The notes under the pieces: generated by a model
The model's input: only the letters and a program-made list of their open reading frames with translations
The model's database searches: none
What the model was told of the DNA's origin: nothing
Assembly (NCBI GenBank): GCA_013001485.1
Contig: JABDMN010000002.1
Coordinates: 1-10,972, forward strand
Direction of reading: 5' to 3'
From: Acidimicrobiia bacterium
GTDB taxonomy: Bacteria > Actinomycetota > Acidimicrobiia > Spongiisociales > UBA5794
Length of the DNA: 10,972 bases
Part shown: positions 1-7,206 of the stretch, in pieces
Layout of the letters: each line of letters opens with the position of its first letter
Numbering within the stretch: the first letter of the stretch is position 1
Made by a program: the position numbers and the translations under genes

Positions 1-226
1 CAACGCAGCGCAGGCCATTGCCACACATCTCGGCTGGTGAACCGTCGGCGTTCCAATATCGCATCGACACCGTGCTGGCGTCGATCGGAAGCGCCTCGAG
101 GACACCGTCTGCTCCGATCCCGGTGCGCCGGTCACACCAGCGCTGGATCACATCGGGGTCGGCATCGAAAGGCGAGGTGACGACAACGAAGTCGTTGCCG
201 AGACCTTCCATCTTCACGAAGTCCAT
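1..226 (-). CDS. dapF: Diaminopimelate epimerase, N-terminal part (cut by window edge)
   Basis: DapF interconverts LL- and meso-diaminopimelate in the cytoplasm, supplying meso-DAP for peptidoglycan and for lysine synthesis. Only the first 75 codons are in the window; the rest lies beyond position 1. The visible protein starts MDFVKMEGLGNDFVVV, the family's N-terminal signature, followed by RTGIGADG at about residues 34-41 and MCGNGLRC at 67-74. The Cys at residue 68 aligns with one of the two catalytic cysteines of the family; the second would lie outside the window. The ATG at 224-226 is chosen because it gives the canonical N-terminus and has a strong Shine-Dalgarno sequence 7 nt upstream. 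The gene starts inside the 3' end of miaA (13-nt overlap), so the two are probably co-transcribed and translationally coupled. Family assignment is firm; completeness cannot be judged. Confidence 0.96.
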   Translation of the reverse strand, partial: MDFVKMEGLGNDFVVVTSPFDADPDVIQRWCDRRTGIGADGVLEALPIDASTVSMRYWNADGSPAEMCGNGLRCV

Positions 227-1128
227 GCGCCGGCCTCCTCAAGTGCTGCCACGACCCGGCGGAATCGCGCGTCGGGGTCATTCTTCCAGCTGACCCAGTG
301 AACGCGGGGATCACGGCGGAAGAATGTCCGCTGCCGCTTTGCCAGACCGAGAGTCGCTGCAATCGCCTCGGCACGGCCAGCTGCCAGCTCCATCGAACCG
401 TCCACGACACCGAGGAGCTGCTTGTAACCAACGGCCGCGCGTGCGGTCTCTCCCAGCCTCGGAGCCAGCTTCGTGACCTCAGCCAGCAGACCGGCATCGA
501 GCATCGCGTCGAACCGACCTACGACCCGGTCCTCGAGTTCATCACCCGGGTCGACGCCGACGGTCACGTGGGCGATCTCAGACGTGTATTCACGCACTGC
601 GACCGACGCAGGCGATGCCTGACGCCGCGTCGGCGTCTCGCCGGTCAGCTCGTACACCTCGAGCGCCCGCACTACCCGCCGGGGATTAGCCAGATCGACG
701 TGCGTGCCCGCCTCGGGGTCAACGTCGACAAGGCGGGCCACCGCAGCCTCATGGCCGAGGTTCTCGATGTCATGACGTACCGACCTGTCGTGGGGTGGGA
801 ACTCGAGAGGATCGACCAGAGACCGAAAGTGCAGCCCGGAACCACCGGCGATCACGACAGGTGAACCCGCCAGAGCCTCGAGCACCCGCCGACCCTCGCG
901 CTGGAATTCGCCAACCGTGAACGGCTCTTCGGGATCGACCATGTCGATGAGATGGTGAGGCACGGCCTCGAGATCGGCCGGCGTCGGCTTGGCGGTGCCG
1001 ATGTTCATGTCCCGGTAAACCTGCATGGAGTCGACGGACACGATGGCGGCGCCAAGCTCCGTGGCAATCCGCATGGCAATGTCGCTCTTGCCTGATGCGG
1101 TGGGGCCGACGACGGCGACGACGGTCAA
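214..1128 (-). CDS. miaA: tRNA dimethylallyltransferase MiaA
   Basis: MiaA transfers a dimethylallyl group from DMAPP to N6 of A37 in tRNAs that read UNN codons, giving i6A37. The 304-residue protein has the P-loop GPTASGKS (8-15), DSMQVYR (33-39, the usual catalytic Asp region), GGSGLHFRSL (95-104, where GGTGLYLRAL is more usual), ANPRRVVRALEVYELTG (147-163) and the C-terminal AKRQRTFFRRDPRVHW (263-278). The length is typical. The start is a TTG whose last two bases lie in the TGA stop of miaB (4-nt TTGA overlap). No in-frame ATG or GTG lies close upstream, and this start places the P-loop at the usual distance from the N-terminus. A GGTGG just upstream may help, but coupling to miaB is the likely route to translation. 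It lies directly after miaB, whose product acts on the i6A made here. Confidence 0.96.
   Translation of the reverse strand: MTVVAVVGPTASGKSDIAMRIATELGAAIVSVDSMQVYRDMNIGTAKPTPADLEAVPHHLIDMVDPEEPFTVGEFQREGRRVLEALAGSPVVIAGGSGLHFRSLVDPLEFPPHDRSVRHDIENLGHEAAVARLVDVDPEAGTHVDLANPRRVVRALEVYELTGETPTRRQASPASVAVREYTSEIAHVTVGVDPGDELEDRVVGRFDAMLDAGLLAEVTKLAPRLGETARAAVGYKQLLGVVDGSMELAAGRAEAIAATLGLAKRQRTFFRRDPRVHWVSWKNDPDARFRRVVAALEEAGAWTS
234..240 (-). promoter_or_regulatory. Ribosome binding site of dapF
   Basis: GAGGAGG on the minus strand, 7 nt before the ATG at 224-226. It lies inside the 3' end of miaA. It decides the dapF start in favour of this ATG over the in-frame ATG five codons later. Confidence 0.85.
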
Positions 1129-2513
1129 GCCACCGTCCCGATGAGGTGATGAGGGGCGGCCCGGGTGATGACGGCGTTGAGCACGGTGGCCGGATCGAAC
1201 TGGCCCGGGACATGGACGAGCTTGTTCCCACGGGTGCGGGTCGTCGCCATTTCCGGGTCGCGCTTCGACGGACCCTCAACCATGACCTCGTAGGTCTCGC
1301 CAACCATGTCCTCGTTGCGCTCGAGGGTGATCTGGTTCTGGAGGGCCACAAGCCGTTCGAAACGCTCCTGGATGACCTCCGCGTCGATGAACTGGTCAGT
1401 CATCTCGAAAGCGGCGGTCCCGGGGCGGGGCGAGAACTGGAACATGAACGCCGAGTCAAAGCGCGCCTCGGTGACGAGGTCGAGAGTTGCCTGGAACTCC
1501 GCCTCGGTCTCGCCAGGGAACCCCACGATGATGTCAGTGGAGACGGCAAGACCCGGGATGACGTCGCGAGCGAGCGCAAGCTTGTCGAGGAAGCGTTTGG
1601 CGTTGTACCCGCGATGCATCGAGGACAGCACCCGGTCGGCGCCGGACTGGAGCGGAAGGTGGAGCTGCTCGCAAACGACGGGGGTCTCGGCCATGGCGAT
1701 GGCAACGTCTTCACCGAAGTCCTTGGGATGGGGGCTCGTGTATCGGACCCTGCGCAGGCCCTCGACCTCGCCGGTGCGCCGCAACAGGTCGGCGAAGATC
1801 GGCTTGCGGCCATTGAGCTCGAGGTCACGGCCGTACGAGTTGACGTTCTGGCCCAACAACGTCACCTCGACGACTCCGTCGGCGACGAGTTGGGAGACCT
1901 CGGAGATGATGTCACCGGGGCGGCGCGAGATCTCGCGGCCCCGCACCGACGGCACGATGCAGAAGGTGCACGAGTTGTTGCAGCCGATGGTGATGGTCAC
2001 CCAGGCGGCGTGGTCGACTTGCCGCTGCGTCGGAAGCATCGAGGGGATGTCGTCGGTGGATGCTGTCTCCTCCCAGACCTCGGTGACCGGCCCCCATTCG
2101 TCCGCATGGTCGAGAAGGTGAAGAACTCGGTGGGTGTTGTGAGTGCCGAAGACGACGTCCACCCACCCGGCTCGCTCCTGGATGGTCCCCCGATCCTTCT
2201 GCGCCATGCAGCCACCAACCAGTATCCGCATACCGGGTCGGGCGTCTTTGGCCTGTTTGAGCGAACCGAGGTATCCGTAGAGACGCTGGTCGGCGTTCTC
2301 GCGAATAGTGCACGTGTTGAGCACCACGACGTCGGCGTCCTCCGCTGCCGCAGCCGGTGCCATCCCATCGGAACGCAACAGACCGCTGATCCGCTCGGAG
2401 TCGTGCTCGTTCATCTGACACCCGAAGGTGCGCACGAAGTAGGTCTTGCCCTCACGGGTCGCCGGCCGCGCCTCGCGACGCGCCGGCATGCCGAGCAGGG
2501 TGGTGTCGGTCAT
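1125..2513 (-). CDS. miaB: tRNA-2-methylthio-N6-dimethylallyladenosine synthase MiaB
   Basis: MiaB is a radical-SAM methylthiotransferase that converts i6A37 of tRNA into ms2i6A37. The 462-residue protein shows the full family architecture. The N-terminal UPF0004 domain carries three cluster cysteines: C32 in FGCQMNEHDSE, C68 in NTCTIRENA and C102 in GGCMAQ. The radical-SAM core holds CNNSCTFC (C178, C182, C185), GQNVNSYGRDL, HLPLQSGADRVL and TDIIVGFPGETEAEF. A C-terminal TRAM domain spans about residues 400-462. NVNSYG and the CIVP sequence after the third radical-SAM Cys separate it from RimO, its paralogue elsewhere in this window. The ATG overlaps the rny stop by one base (TGATG), and the stop overlaps the TTG of miaA. 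No clear Shine-Dalgarno sequence is visible, so translation is probably coupled to rny. Confidence 0.97.
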   Translation of the reverse strand: MTDTTLLGMPARREARPATREGKTYFVRTFGCQMNEHDSERISGLLRSDGMAPAAAAEDADVVVLNTCTIRENADQRLYGYLGSLKQAKDARPGMRILVGGCMAQKDRGTIQERAGWVDVVFGTHNTHRVLHLLDHADEWGPVTEVWEETASTDDIPSMLPTQRQVDHAAWVTITIGCNNSCTFCIVPSVRGREISRRPGDIISEVSQLVADGVVEVTLLGQNVNSYGRDLELNGRKPIFADLLRRTGEVEGLRRVRYTSPHPKDFGEDVAIAMAETPVVCEQLHLPLQSGADRVLSSMHRGYNAKRFLDKLALARDVIPGLAVSTDIIVGFPGETEAEFQATLDLVTEARFDSAFMFQFSPRPGTAAFEMTDQFIDAEVIQERFERLVALQNQITLERNEDMVGETYEVMVEGPSKRDPEMATTRTRGNKLVHVPGQFDPATVLNAVITRAAPHHLIGTVA

Positions 2514-4042
2514 CAGCGTGCGTAGTCGGTGCTGCGGTGCTCGCGAATGACGGTGACCTCGATCTGGCCGGGGTACTGCAGCTCTTGCTCCAACCGGCGG
2601 GCAATCGTGCGGGAGAGTTCGGCTGCTTCGAGGTCGTTGACGGATCCGGGGTCGACGATGACCCGCACCTCGCGGCCCGCCTGCATGGCGAACACTCGCT
2701 CCACGCCCCCGTAGGAAGCAGCGATCTGCTCGAGCTGCTCGAGCCGCCGCACATAGGACTCCAACGCCTCGCGTCGGGCACCCGGTCGAGCTGCGGACAC
2801 GGCATCGGCGGCCTGCACGATCACCGCTGTGAGGGTGCGAGGCTCGACCTCGTTGTGATGCGCCTCGATGGCATGGACAACCCCAGCCTCCTCACCAAAG
2901 CGGCGAGCGATCTCGGCACCCACGAGGGCGTGGGATCCACCCACCTCGTGGGTGACAGCCTTGCCCAGGTCGTGGAGGAAAGCGGCGCGGCGGGCCTCGA
3001 TCGGATCCATCTCGAGCTCCGAAGCCAGCATTCCGGCGATGTGCGCTGACTCCACCAGGTGGTTGAGGACGTTCTGACCATATGACGTGCGGTACTTGAG
3101 GCGCCCCAACAACGTCACGATCTCGGGATGGAGACGGGTGACGCCGACTTCGAGCATCGCCCACTCCCCTGCATCACGCACTGACTGCTCGACCTCGGCC
3201 TGAGCCTTGGCAAAGGACTCCTCGATCGAGGCCGGGTGAATGCGGCCGTCCTCGACCAGACGCTCGAGGGCGATGCGTGCCACCTCACGTCGGACCGGGT
3301 CGAATGACGACACCGACACGGCTTCGGGAGTGTCATCAACGATGAGGTTCACTCCGGTGGTGGCTTCGAAGGCCCGGATGTTGCGACCGTCACGGCCGAT
3401 GATGCGGCCCTTCATGTCATCAGTGGGCAGCGAAACCACCGACACGGTGGTCTCGGACACAACCTGTGAGGCGAGCCGCTGCACTGCAGAGGCGATGATG
3501 CGCCGAGCCCTGCGGTCGGCTTCTTCACGAGCCCGCACCTCGATGTCGCGCACTGTGACCATGGCCTCGCGCCTGGCCTCGTCTTCGACACGCTGAAGCA
3601 GTTCTCCCTTGGCCTTCCGGGAGTCGAAACCCGACACACGCTCGAGGTAGCCCCGGGCCTCTTCGTGTTTCGAATCGAGAGCCTTGCGGGAGTCGCTGAG
3701 CTCGCGTTCCCGCTCGATGATCATCTCTTCGCGCTGGGTGAGGTTGACCCCTCGCTGCTCGAGCGTCTCTTCACGCGAGGTGAGTCGCTCCTCGAGAGTC
3801 GTCGCCTCGAGGCGGCGGTGTTCGAGGGCAGCGTCTTCACGGTCGCGGTAGGCCTCGGCCATTGCCCGGGACTCTTCCTCGGACTTGGTCAGGATCTTCT
3901 GCGCTTCGCGTTGTGCGCTCGACACGAGGTCTTCGGCGCGACCGGATGCCCGTGAGGAGCGGCGTCTTTGCCAGACCGTTCCTCCCAGCAAACCGGTGAC
4001 CAGAGCCAGTCCTCCGATCAGAACCGCAGAAAACGGATCCAT
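2513..4042 (-). CDS. rny: Ribonuclease Y
   Basis: RNase Y is a membrane-anchored endoribonuclease that starts mRNA decay. The 509-residue protein has a single N-terminal membrane helix (about residues 5-24) followed by WQRRR on the cytoplasmic side. Next comes a long charged coiled coil rich in E, R and K (about 30-200). The KH RNA-binding domain follows, with GRIIGRDGRNIR at 212-223. The HD metal-dependent hydrolase domain has FLHDLGKA, with the His-Asp pair at 357-358, and HAIEAHHNEVEP at 390-401. The length is close to the usual 510-520. The ATG has an AGGAGG 5 nt upstream. It follows recA after a 231-bp spacer and overlaps miaB by one base, so it leads the rny-miaB-miaA-dapF unit. Model actinobacteria such as Streptomyces and Mycobacterium rely on RNase E/J instead, so RNase Y hints at a deeper branch; that is inference. 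Confidence 0.96.
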   Translation of the reverse strand: MDPFSAVLIGGLALVTGLLGGTVWQRRRSSRASGRAEDLVSSAQREAQKILTKSEEESRAMAEAYRDREDAALEHRRLEATTLEERLTSREETLEQRGVNLTQREEMIIERERELSDSRKALDSKHEEARGYLERVSGFDSRKAKGELLQRVEDEARREAMVTVRDIEVRAREEADRRARRIIASAVQRLASQVVSETTVSVVSLPTDDMKGRIIGRDGRNIRAFEATTGVNLIVDDTPEAVSVSSFDPVRREVARIALERLVEDGRIHPASIEESFAKAQAEVEQSVRDAGEWAMLEVGVTRLHPEIVTLLGRLKYRTSYGQNVLNHLVESAHIAGMLASELEMDPIEARRAAFLHDLGKAVTHEVGGSHALVGAEIARRFGEEAGVVHAIEAHHNEVEPRTLTAVIVQAADAVSAARPGARREALESYVRRLEQLEQIAASYGGVERVFAMQAGREVRVIVDPGSVNDLEAAELSRTIARRLEQELQYPGQIEVTVIREHRSTDYAR

Positions 4043-4047
4043 TGGGT

Positions 4048-4053
4048 CCTCCT
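4048..4053 (-). promoter_or_regulatory. Ribosome binding site of rny
   Basis: AGGAGG on the minus strand with 5 nt to the ATG at 4040-4042. It is the strongest Shine-Dalgarno match in the recA-dapF half of the window. It suggests that rny is translated independently of recA. Confidence 0.85.
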
Positions 4054-4068
4054 CGCCGGAAACGCAAC

Positions 4069-4092
4069 GTGCCGAGCCCTAAGGTTCGGCAC
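4069..4092 (-). other. Inverted repeat (hairpin) in the rny leader
   Basis: On the minus strand the arms GTGCCGA and TCGGCAC form a 7-bp stem around a 10-nt loop that can add an inner CC/GG pair. The hairpin ends 15 nt before the rny Shine-Dalgarno sequence. It is followed by GTTGCGTTTCC and not by a U-run, so it is a poor fit to an intrinsic terminator. A leader hairpin or mRNA 5'-end stabiliser is more likely. The repeat is seen directly; its function is inference. Confidence 0.55.
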
Positions 4093-4109
4093 ACACACAT
4101 ACCTGGGAC

Positions 4110-4125
4110 GCAGGGACTTCCCTGC
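4110..4125. repeat. Short perfect inverted repeat between recA and rny
   Basis: GCAGGG and CCCTGC flank a 4-nt centre whose outer bases can also pair. As RNA from the minus strand it gives a 6-bp GC-rich stem with an AAGU tetraloop. No U-run follows. It could be an RNA hairpin in a recA-rny readthrough transcript or a small DNA operator; the sequence does not decide. Confidence 0.45.
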
Positions 4126-4273
4126 TGTCAGACTTGCTGCAATTCCCGCCTGTTTTTGATGGTGTTCTTCCTGTTCGTCGCTATCGGTAGTGACGTGGTT
4201 TCAATCAGTGTTCGTGTGTGTGGGTACAACCGATGGTACTCCACGTTGCGAGAACGCGAAACACTCTGGTTCT

Positions 4274-5311
4274 CTAGGACTCGACGTCCTCTTCCAACGG
4301 TTCCTCAACGACCTCTTCATCCTCGTCCGTCTCGGTGAGACCGACGGCTTCGAGGACCTTGGCCTGGAGTTGCATGGCGACCTCGACGTTCTCCCGCAAG
4401 AAGAGCTTTGCCTTCTCCTTGCCCTGGCCGAGCTGGTCCCCGTCGTAGGTGTACCAGGCGCCCGACTTACGGACGATGCCCTCCTCGACGGCGACGTCGA
4501 GAAGGCTGCCCTCGCGGGAGATGCCCTCGCCAAACATGATGTCGAACTCGGCGGTACGGAACGGTGGCGCCACCTTGTTCTTCACGACCTTCACCCGCAC
4601 CCGGTTGCCGACAACGTCGGAACCGTCCTTGATCGACTCGATGCGACGAACGTCCATCCGCACCGACGAGTAGAACTTGAGCGCTCGCCCGCCAGGCGTG
4701 GTCTCGGGCGACCCAAACATGACGCCGATCTTCTCGCGAATCTGGTTGATGAACACGGCAGTCGTCTCAGAGCGGTTGATGGACCCTGCGAGCTTGCGCA
4801 GCGCCTGGGACATCAGACGGGCCTGGAGCCCGACGTGGGTATCACCCATGTCACCCTCGAGCTCAGCGCGGGGAACCAATGCGGCGACCGAGTCGATCAC
4901 AACGACGTCGAGCGCACCCGAGCGGATGAGCATGTCGGTGATCTCGAGTGCCTGCTCGCCGGTGTCGGGCTGAGAGATGAGCAGCTCGTCGACATCGACA
5001 CCCAGCGCCTTGGCATAGACGGGGTCGAGGGCGTGCTCGGCATCGATGAATGCGGCGACACCACCATTGCGCTGTGCCTCGGCGACGACGTGAAGGGCCA
5101 GGGTGGTCTTGCCGGATGACTCGGGACCGTAGATCTCGACGATGCGGCCGCGTGGCACGCCACCGATACCGAGGGCGAGGTCGAGACCAAGCGCACCCGT
5201 GGGGATGGCCGAGACGTTGCGGACCGAGCTGTCGCTGAGCTTCATGATGGCGCCCTTACCGAACTGCCGTTCGATTTGGGACATCGCCATCTCGAGTGAC
5301 TTGTCATCCAT
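4274..5311 (-). CDS. recA: Recombinase RecA
   Basis: RecA is the ATP-dependent strand-exchange protein of homologous recombination and the co-protease that triggers LexA self-cleavage. The 345-residue protein has Walker A GPESSGKT (62-69), the catalytic Glu region [10 protein letters not shown] (E92) and Walker B VVVID (136-140). DNA-binding loop 1 lies around [14 protein letters not shown] (150-163). Loop 2 lies around [20 protein letters not shown] (188-207). The acidic C-terminal tail (about 326-345) is typical. There is no intein. The ATG at 5309-5311 gives the standard N-terminus [20 protein letters not shown] and has AAGGGAG 9 nt upstream. An in-frame GTG 69 nt upstream would add a non-conserved extension and is rejected. 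It is preceded by its own SOS-regulated promoter, so it is probably separable from the thpR operon. recX is not adjacent. Confidence 0.98.
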   Translation of the reverse strand: MDDKSLEMAMSQIERQFGKGAIMKLSDSSVRNVSAIPTGALGLDLALGIGGVPRGRIVEIYGPESSGKTTLALHVVAEAQRNGGVAAFIDAEHALDPVYAKALGVDVDELLISQPDTGEQALEITDMLIRSGALDVVVIDSVAALVPRAELEGDMGDTHVGLQARLMSQALRKLAGSINRSETTAVFINQIREKIGVMFGSPETTPGGRALKFYSSVRMDVRRIESIKDGSDVVGNRVRVKVVKNKVAPPFRTAEFDIMFGEGISREGSLLDVAVEEGIVRKSGAWYTYDGDQLGQGKEKAKLFLRENVEVAMQLQAKVLEAVGLTETDEDEEVVEEPLEEDVES

Positions 5312-5320
5312 CGTGGGAGG

Positions 5321-5327
5321 CTCCCTT
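5321..5327 (-). promoter_or_regulatory. Ribosome binding site of recA
   Basis: AAGGGAG on the minus strand, 9 nt before the ATG at 5309-5311. It supports this ATG over the upstream in-frame GTG at 5378-5380, which has no Shine-Dalgarno sequence. Confidence 0.7.
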
Positions 5328-5401
5328 CCAATTTCATTTGTCGAGTGAGGCCACCGTACCCACCGGCTGCGACAAATCACAGGGTTGGGATTCGGACTCG
5401 A

Positions 5402-5430
5402 ACCCTACCGAACAGGTGTTCGATAGGCAA
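5402..5430 (-). promoter_or_regulatory. recA promoter (predicted -35 and -10)
   Basis: Read on the minus strand, a -35 element TTGCCT (5425-5430) is separated by exactly 17 bp from a -10 element TAGGGT (5402-5407), which fits the actinobacterial TANNNT pattern. The predicted start of transcription is near 5395, giving a leader of about 84 nt. The SOS box fills almost the whole spacer, which strengthens the call. The -10 is a weak match to TATAAT. Confidence 0.6.
5409..5422. promoter_or_regulatory. LexA-binding SOS box of recA
   Basis: CGAACAGGTGTTCG has perfectly palindromic half-sites CGAAC and GTTCG around a 4-bp centre. This matches the known LexA operator of Bacillus and actinobacteria (CGAAC-N4-GTTCG type). 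It lies about 98 bp upstream of the recA start, inside the spacer of the predicted promoter, where a bound repressor would block RNA polymerase. It is 12 nt past the thpR stop. Confidence 0.9.
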
Positions 5431-5434
5431 GTAC

Positions 5435-5983
5435 TCAGGTCAGTTCGAAGCGCTCCAATTCCTCGTAGCGGGCAGGCCCTCTCCCCCAATGGGAGCGGTA
5501 CACGACGATGTCCGAAACGTCCCAGGACGCTGGAACGGGTGGCACCGATTCGACGTATGCGGTCACATCGAGATGTGGCCGAATCCGCGCCAAGGTCAGG
5601 TGGGGGTGGAACGGTCGTTCCTCGGGCATGAACCCTGCGTCGTCGACGATCTCCTCGATGAACGCCGCCAGATCGCAGAGCTCGGCGGAGCCGGTTTCGG
5701 TGCCCACCCACAGCACCGAGGCTCGCTTGGGGCCAGGAAACGCGCCAAGGCTGCCAAGACGCAAGCGGAACGGAGAGCCGAGATCGGCCTGATCGAGGAG
5801 ACCGAGCATCTTCTCGTAGGGCACCGACTCGGTCTTGCCGATGAACCTCAAGGTGATGTGCCAGTTCTCAGGTGGCACCGGTCGGCCCGGAACCGGCGAG
5901 TCGACCTCGGAGAGGTGATGGGCAACGGCATGACGTGCCTCGTCGGGCATCGTCACTGCCACGAACACCCGGCCGACGCTCAT
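5435..5983 (-). CDS. thpR: RNA 2',3'-cyclic phosphodiesterase (ThpR/LigT, 2H family)
   Basis: ThpR belongs to the 2H phosphoesterases. Family members open 2',3'-cyclic phosphate ends of RNA, and some show 2'-5' RNA ligase activity. The 182-residue protein has the N-terminal RVFVAVTMPDEAR (5-17) and both catalytic HxTx motifs, HITL (42-45, in ENWHITLRFIGKT) and HLTL (128-131, in FHPHLTLARIRP). Length is usual for the family. The ATG overlaps the cinA stop (ATGA, 4 nt) and no clear Shine-Dalgarno sequence is present, so translation is probably coupled to cinA. It sits between cinA and recA, a position known for this family in several Gram-positive lineages. The in vivo substrate cannot be told from sequence. 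The stop lies 12 nt from the SOS box, with no terminator visible, so readthrough into recA is possible. Confidence 0.93.
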   Translation of the reverse strand: MSVGRVFVAVTMPDEARHAVAHHLSEVDSPVPGRPVPPENWHITLRFIGKTESVPYEKMLGLLDQADLGSPFRLRLGSLGAFPGPKRASVLWVGTETGSAELCDLAAFIEEIVDDAGFMPEERPFHPHLTLARIRPHLDVTAYVESVPPVPASWDVSDIVVYRSHWGRGPARYEELERFELT

Positions 5984-7206
5984 GACAGTGCGAGACGCAC
6001 CAGGTGGAGGGCCGCAGTCGTGGTGTAGGTGCGCACCCGCTCTCGATCTCCCGGCATCCGCAACGTCCGCACCGTCTCGGTCTCGGGGGTCCGCACTGCC
6101 ACCACCATCGTGCCGGCTGCTTGTTCCAGCACGTCGGGCCCTGCCGAACCGGTGACCGCCACCACGACGTCGGCGCCAAGGGCTTCTGCCGCCCCGCGGG
6201 TCATCGCCAGGGCAGTCTCCTCCGACACCACAGCTTCTGCGGTCACGTCGGGGTCGACGCCGAGAAGCGTCTCTTTGACCTCGGTGGCATAGGCGACGAC
6301 CGACCCTCGGAACACCTTTGAAGCCCCTGGAATCGATGTGATCCTCTCGGCGATCATCCCGCCGGTTGCCGACTCGGCCGTGCCCAACGTCCAGCCCCTG
6401 CGGGCCAGAGCAGCAAACACGACGGCCTCCACCGTGTCGTCGTCGGCCCCGAACACCAGAGAGCCGAGCCGCTCTCGCACCTGCGCCTCTATTGGTGCGA
6501 TCAGCGCTTCGGCCTCGTCGTCGTCTGCGGCCTTTGCGGTCAGCCGCACCTTGATCTCACCCGACGAGGCCAGGAACGCAACGGTGGGGTTGGTCGACTC
6601 GTCGAACAGGTCACCAAGCGTCTCGGCAATCCGGGACTCCGACTCGCCCCAGGTGCGCAGCAGCCGGGAGACAATCCGGCCTTCACCGTCGCCGCGGTCC
6701 TCGAGGAACGGGATCACGTCGCGTTCGAGCATCGGGATCATCTCGGCAGGCACCCCGGGGAGGGCAAACACCCAGGCATCGCCAACTCGCATGCGTAGCC
6801 CCTGGGCGGTCCCCTTGGGATTGGCGATCGTGGCCGAGCCCTCTGGCTGATACGCCTGGCGCAGGTTCTGCTCTGGCATCACCCGACCACGCGCCTCCCA
6901 TCGAGCCCGCAAACGCTCGGCGTAGCCCTCGTCGTAGACCAGGTCGACGCCGGCCAACTCGCACAAAGCCTCACGGGTCTGGTCGTCCTGAGTGGGACCG
7001 ATGCCTCCGGTCAGGATCACGGCGTCAGAGCGCGCCGTCGCCAGTTGGAGTGCCGCCACCATCCGCTCCAGGTTGTCGCCCACCACCTGCTGGTTGTAGT
7101 GGTCGAAACCTGCCGCCGCGAGCCGCTCTCCGATTCGGGCGGCATTGGTGTTGGCGATCTGGCCCAACAGCAGCTCGGTGCCGATGGCCACGGTCTCGAC
7201 GATCAC
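5980..7206 (-). CDS. cinA: CinA family protein, NMN amidohydrolase-like (two-domain)
   Basis: This is a 408-residue CinA of the usual two-domain form. The N-terminal molybdopterin-binding-like domain (COG1058 type, about 1-170) has AIGTELLLGQIANTNAARI (7-25), TGGIGPTQDD (66-75), NPKGTAQG (129-136) and ALPGVPAEM (148-156). The C-terminal PncC-like domain (about 255-408) has TAESATGGMIAERITSIPG (276-294), FRGSVVAYATEVKETLLGV (299-317) and VTGSAGPD (351-358). Family members deamidate nicotinamide mononucleotide in NAD recycling, and some hydrolyse ADP-ribose. The AES serine and the YATEVK lysine are present, while the Cys common in AESCTGG is Ala here. The start is the GTG at 7204-7206, which gives the standard N-terminus and overlaps the rimO stop (GTGA). 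A much longer in-frame upstream reading is only a shadow of rimO. The stop overlaps thpR (ATGA). Confidence 0.94.
   Translation of the reverse strand: MIVETVAIGTELLLGQIANTNAARIGERLAAAGFDHYNQQVVGDNLERMVAALQLATARSDAVILTGGIGPTQDDQTREALCELAGVDLVYDEGYAERLRARWEARGRVMPEQNLRQAYQPEGSATIANPKGTAQGLRMRVGDAWVFALPGVPAEMIPMLERDVIPFLEDRGDGEGRIVSRLLRTWGESESRIAETLGDLFDESTNPTVAFLASSGEIKVRLTAKAADDDEAEALIAPIEAQVRERLGSLVFGADDDTVEAVVFAALARRGWTLGTAESATGGMIAERITSIPGASKVFRGSVVAYATEVKETLLGVDPDVTAEAVVSEETALAMTRGAAEALGADVVVAVTGSAGPDVLEQAAGTMVVAVRTPETETVRTLRMPGDRERVRTYTTTAALHLVRLALS

Larger units (their letters stand above)
4043..4273. other. recA-rny intergenic region (231 bp), structured, no gene seen
   Basis: This is the longest non-coding stretch in the window. 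It holds no convincing ORF, in particular no recX, and no canonical terminator after the recA TAG. Directly after recA only a weak AGAAC/GTTCT stem is present. It carries the two inverted repeats listed separately and a pair of dinucleotide tracts, (CA)n at 4090-4099 and (GT)n at 4214-4222, which are complementary to each other within one transcript. I could not identify a confident promoter for rny here, although its spacing and strong ribosome binding site suggest one may exist. Confidence 0.6.

Noticed and set aside
1095..2525. 476-codon open frame on the plus strand opposite miaB
   Set aside because: It is antisense to a fully conserved miaB, has no family motif and has biased composition. 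Long antisense frames are expected in high-GC DNA.
4154..4187. CGAACAGGAAGAAC as a second SOS box near rny
   Set aside because: Only one half-site fits; the other side is not the GTTC inverted half, so it is not a LexA palindrome.
4190..5119. 309-codon plus-strand frame opposite recA
   Set aside because: Antisense shadow of recA with no domain signature.
5303..5337. Possible upstream ORF starting at the ATG at 5335-5337 in the recA leader
   Set aside because: It has no ribosome binding site and overlaps the recA start out of frame; nothing suggests translation.
5312..5380. 23-residue N-terminal extension of RecA from a GTG at 5378-5380
   Set aside because: It is not conserved and has no Shine-Dalgarno sequence; ATG 5311 has one and gives the normal N-terminus.
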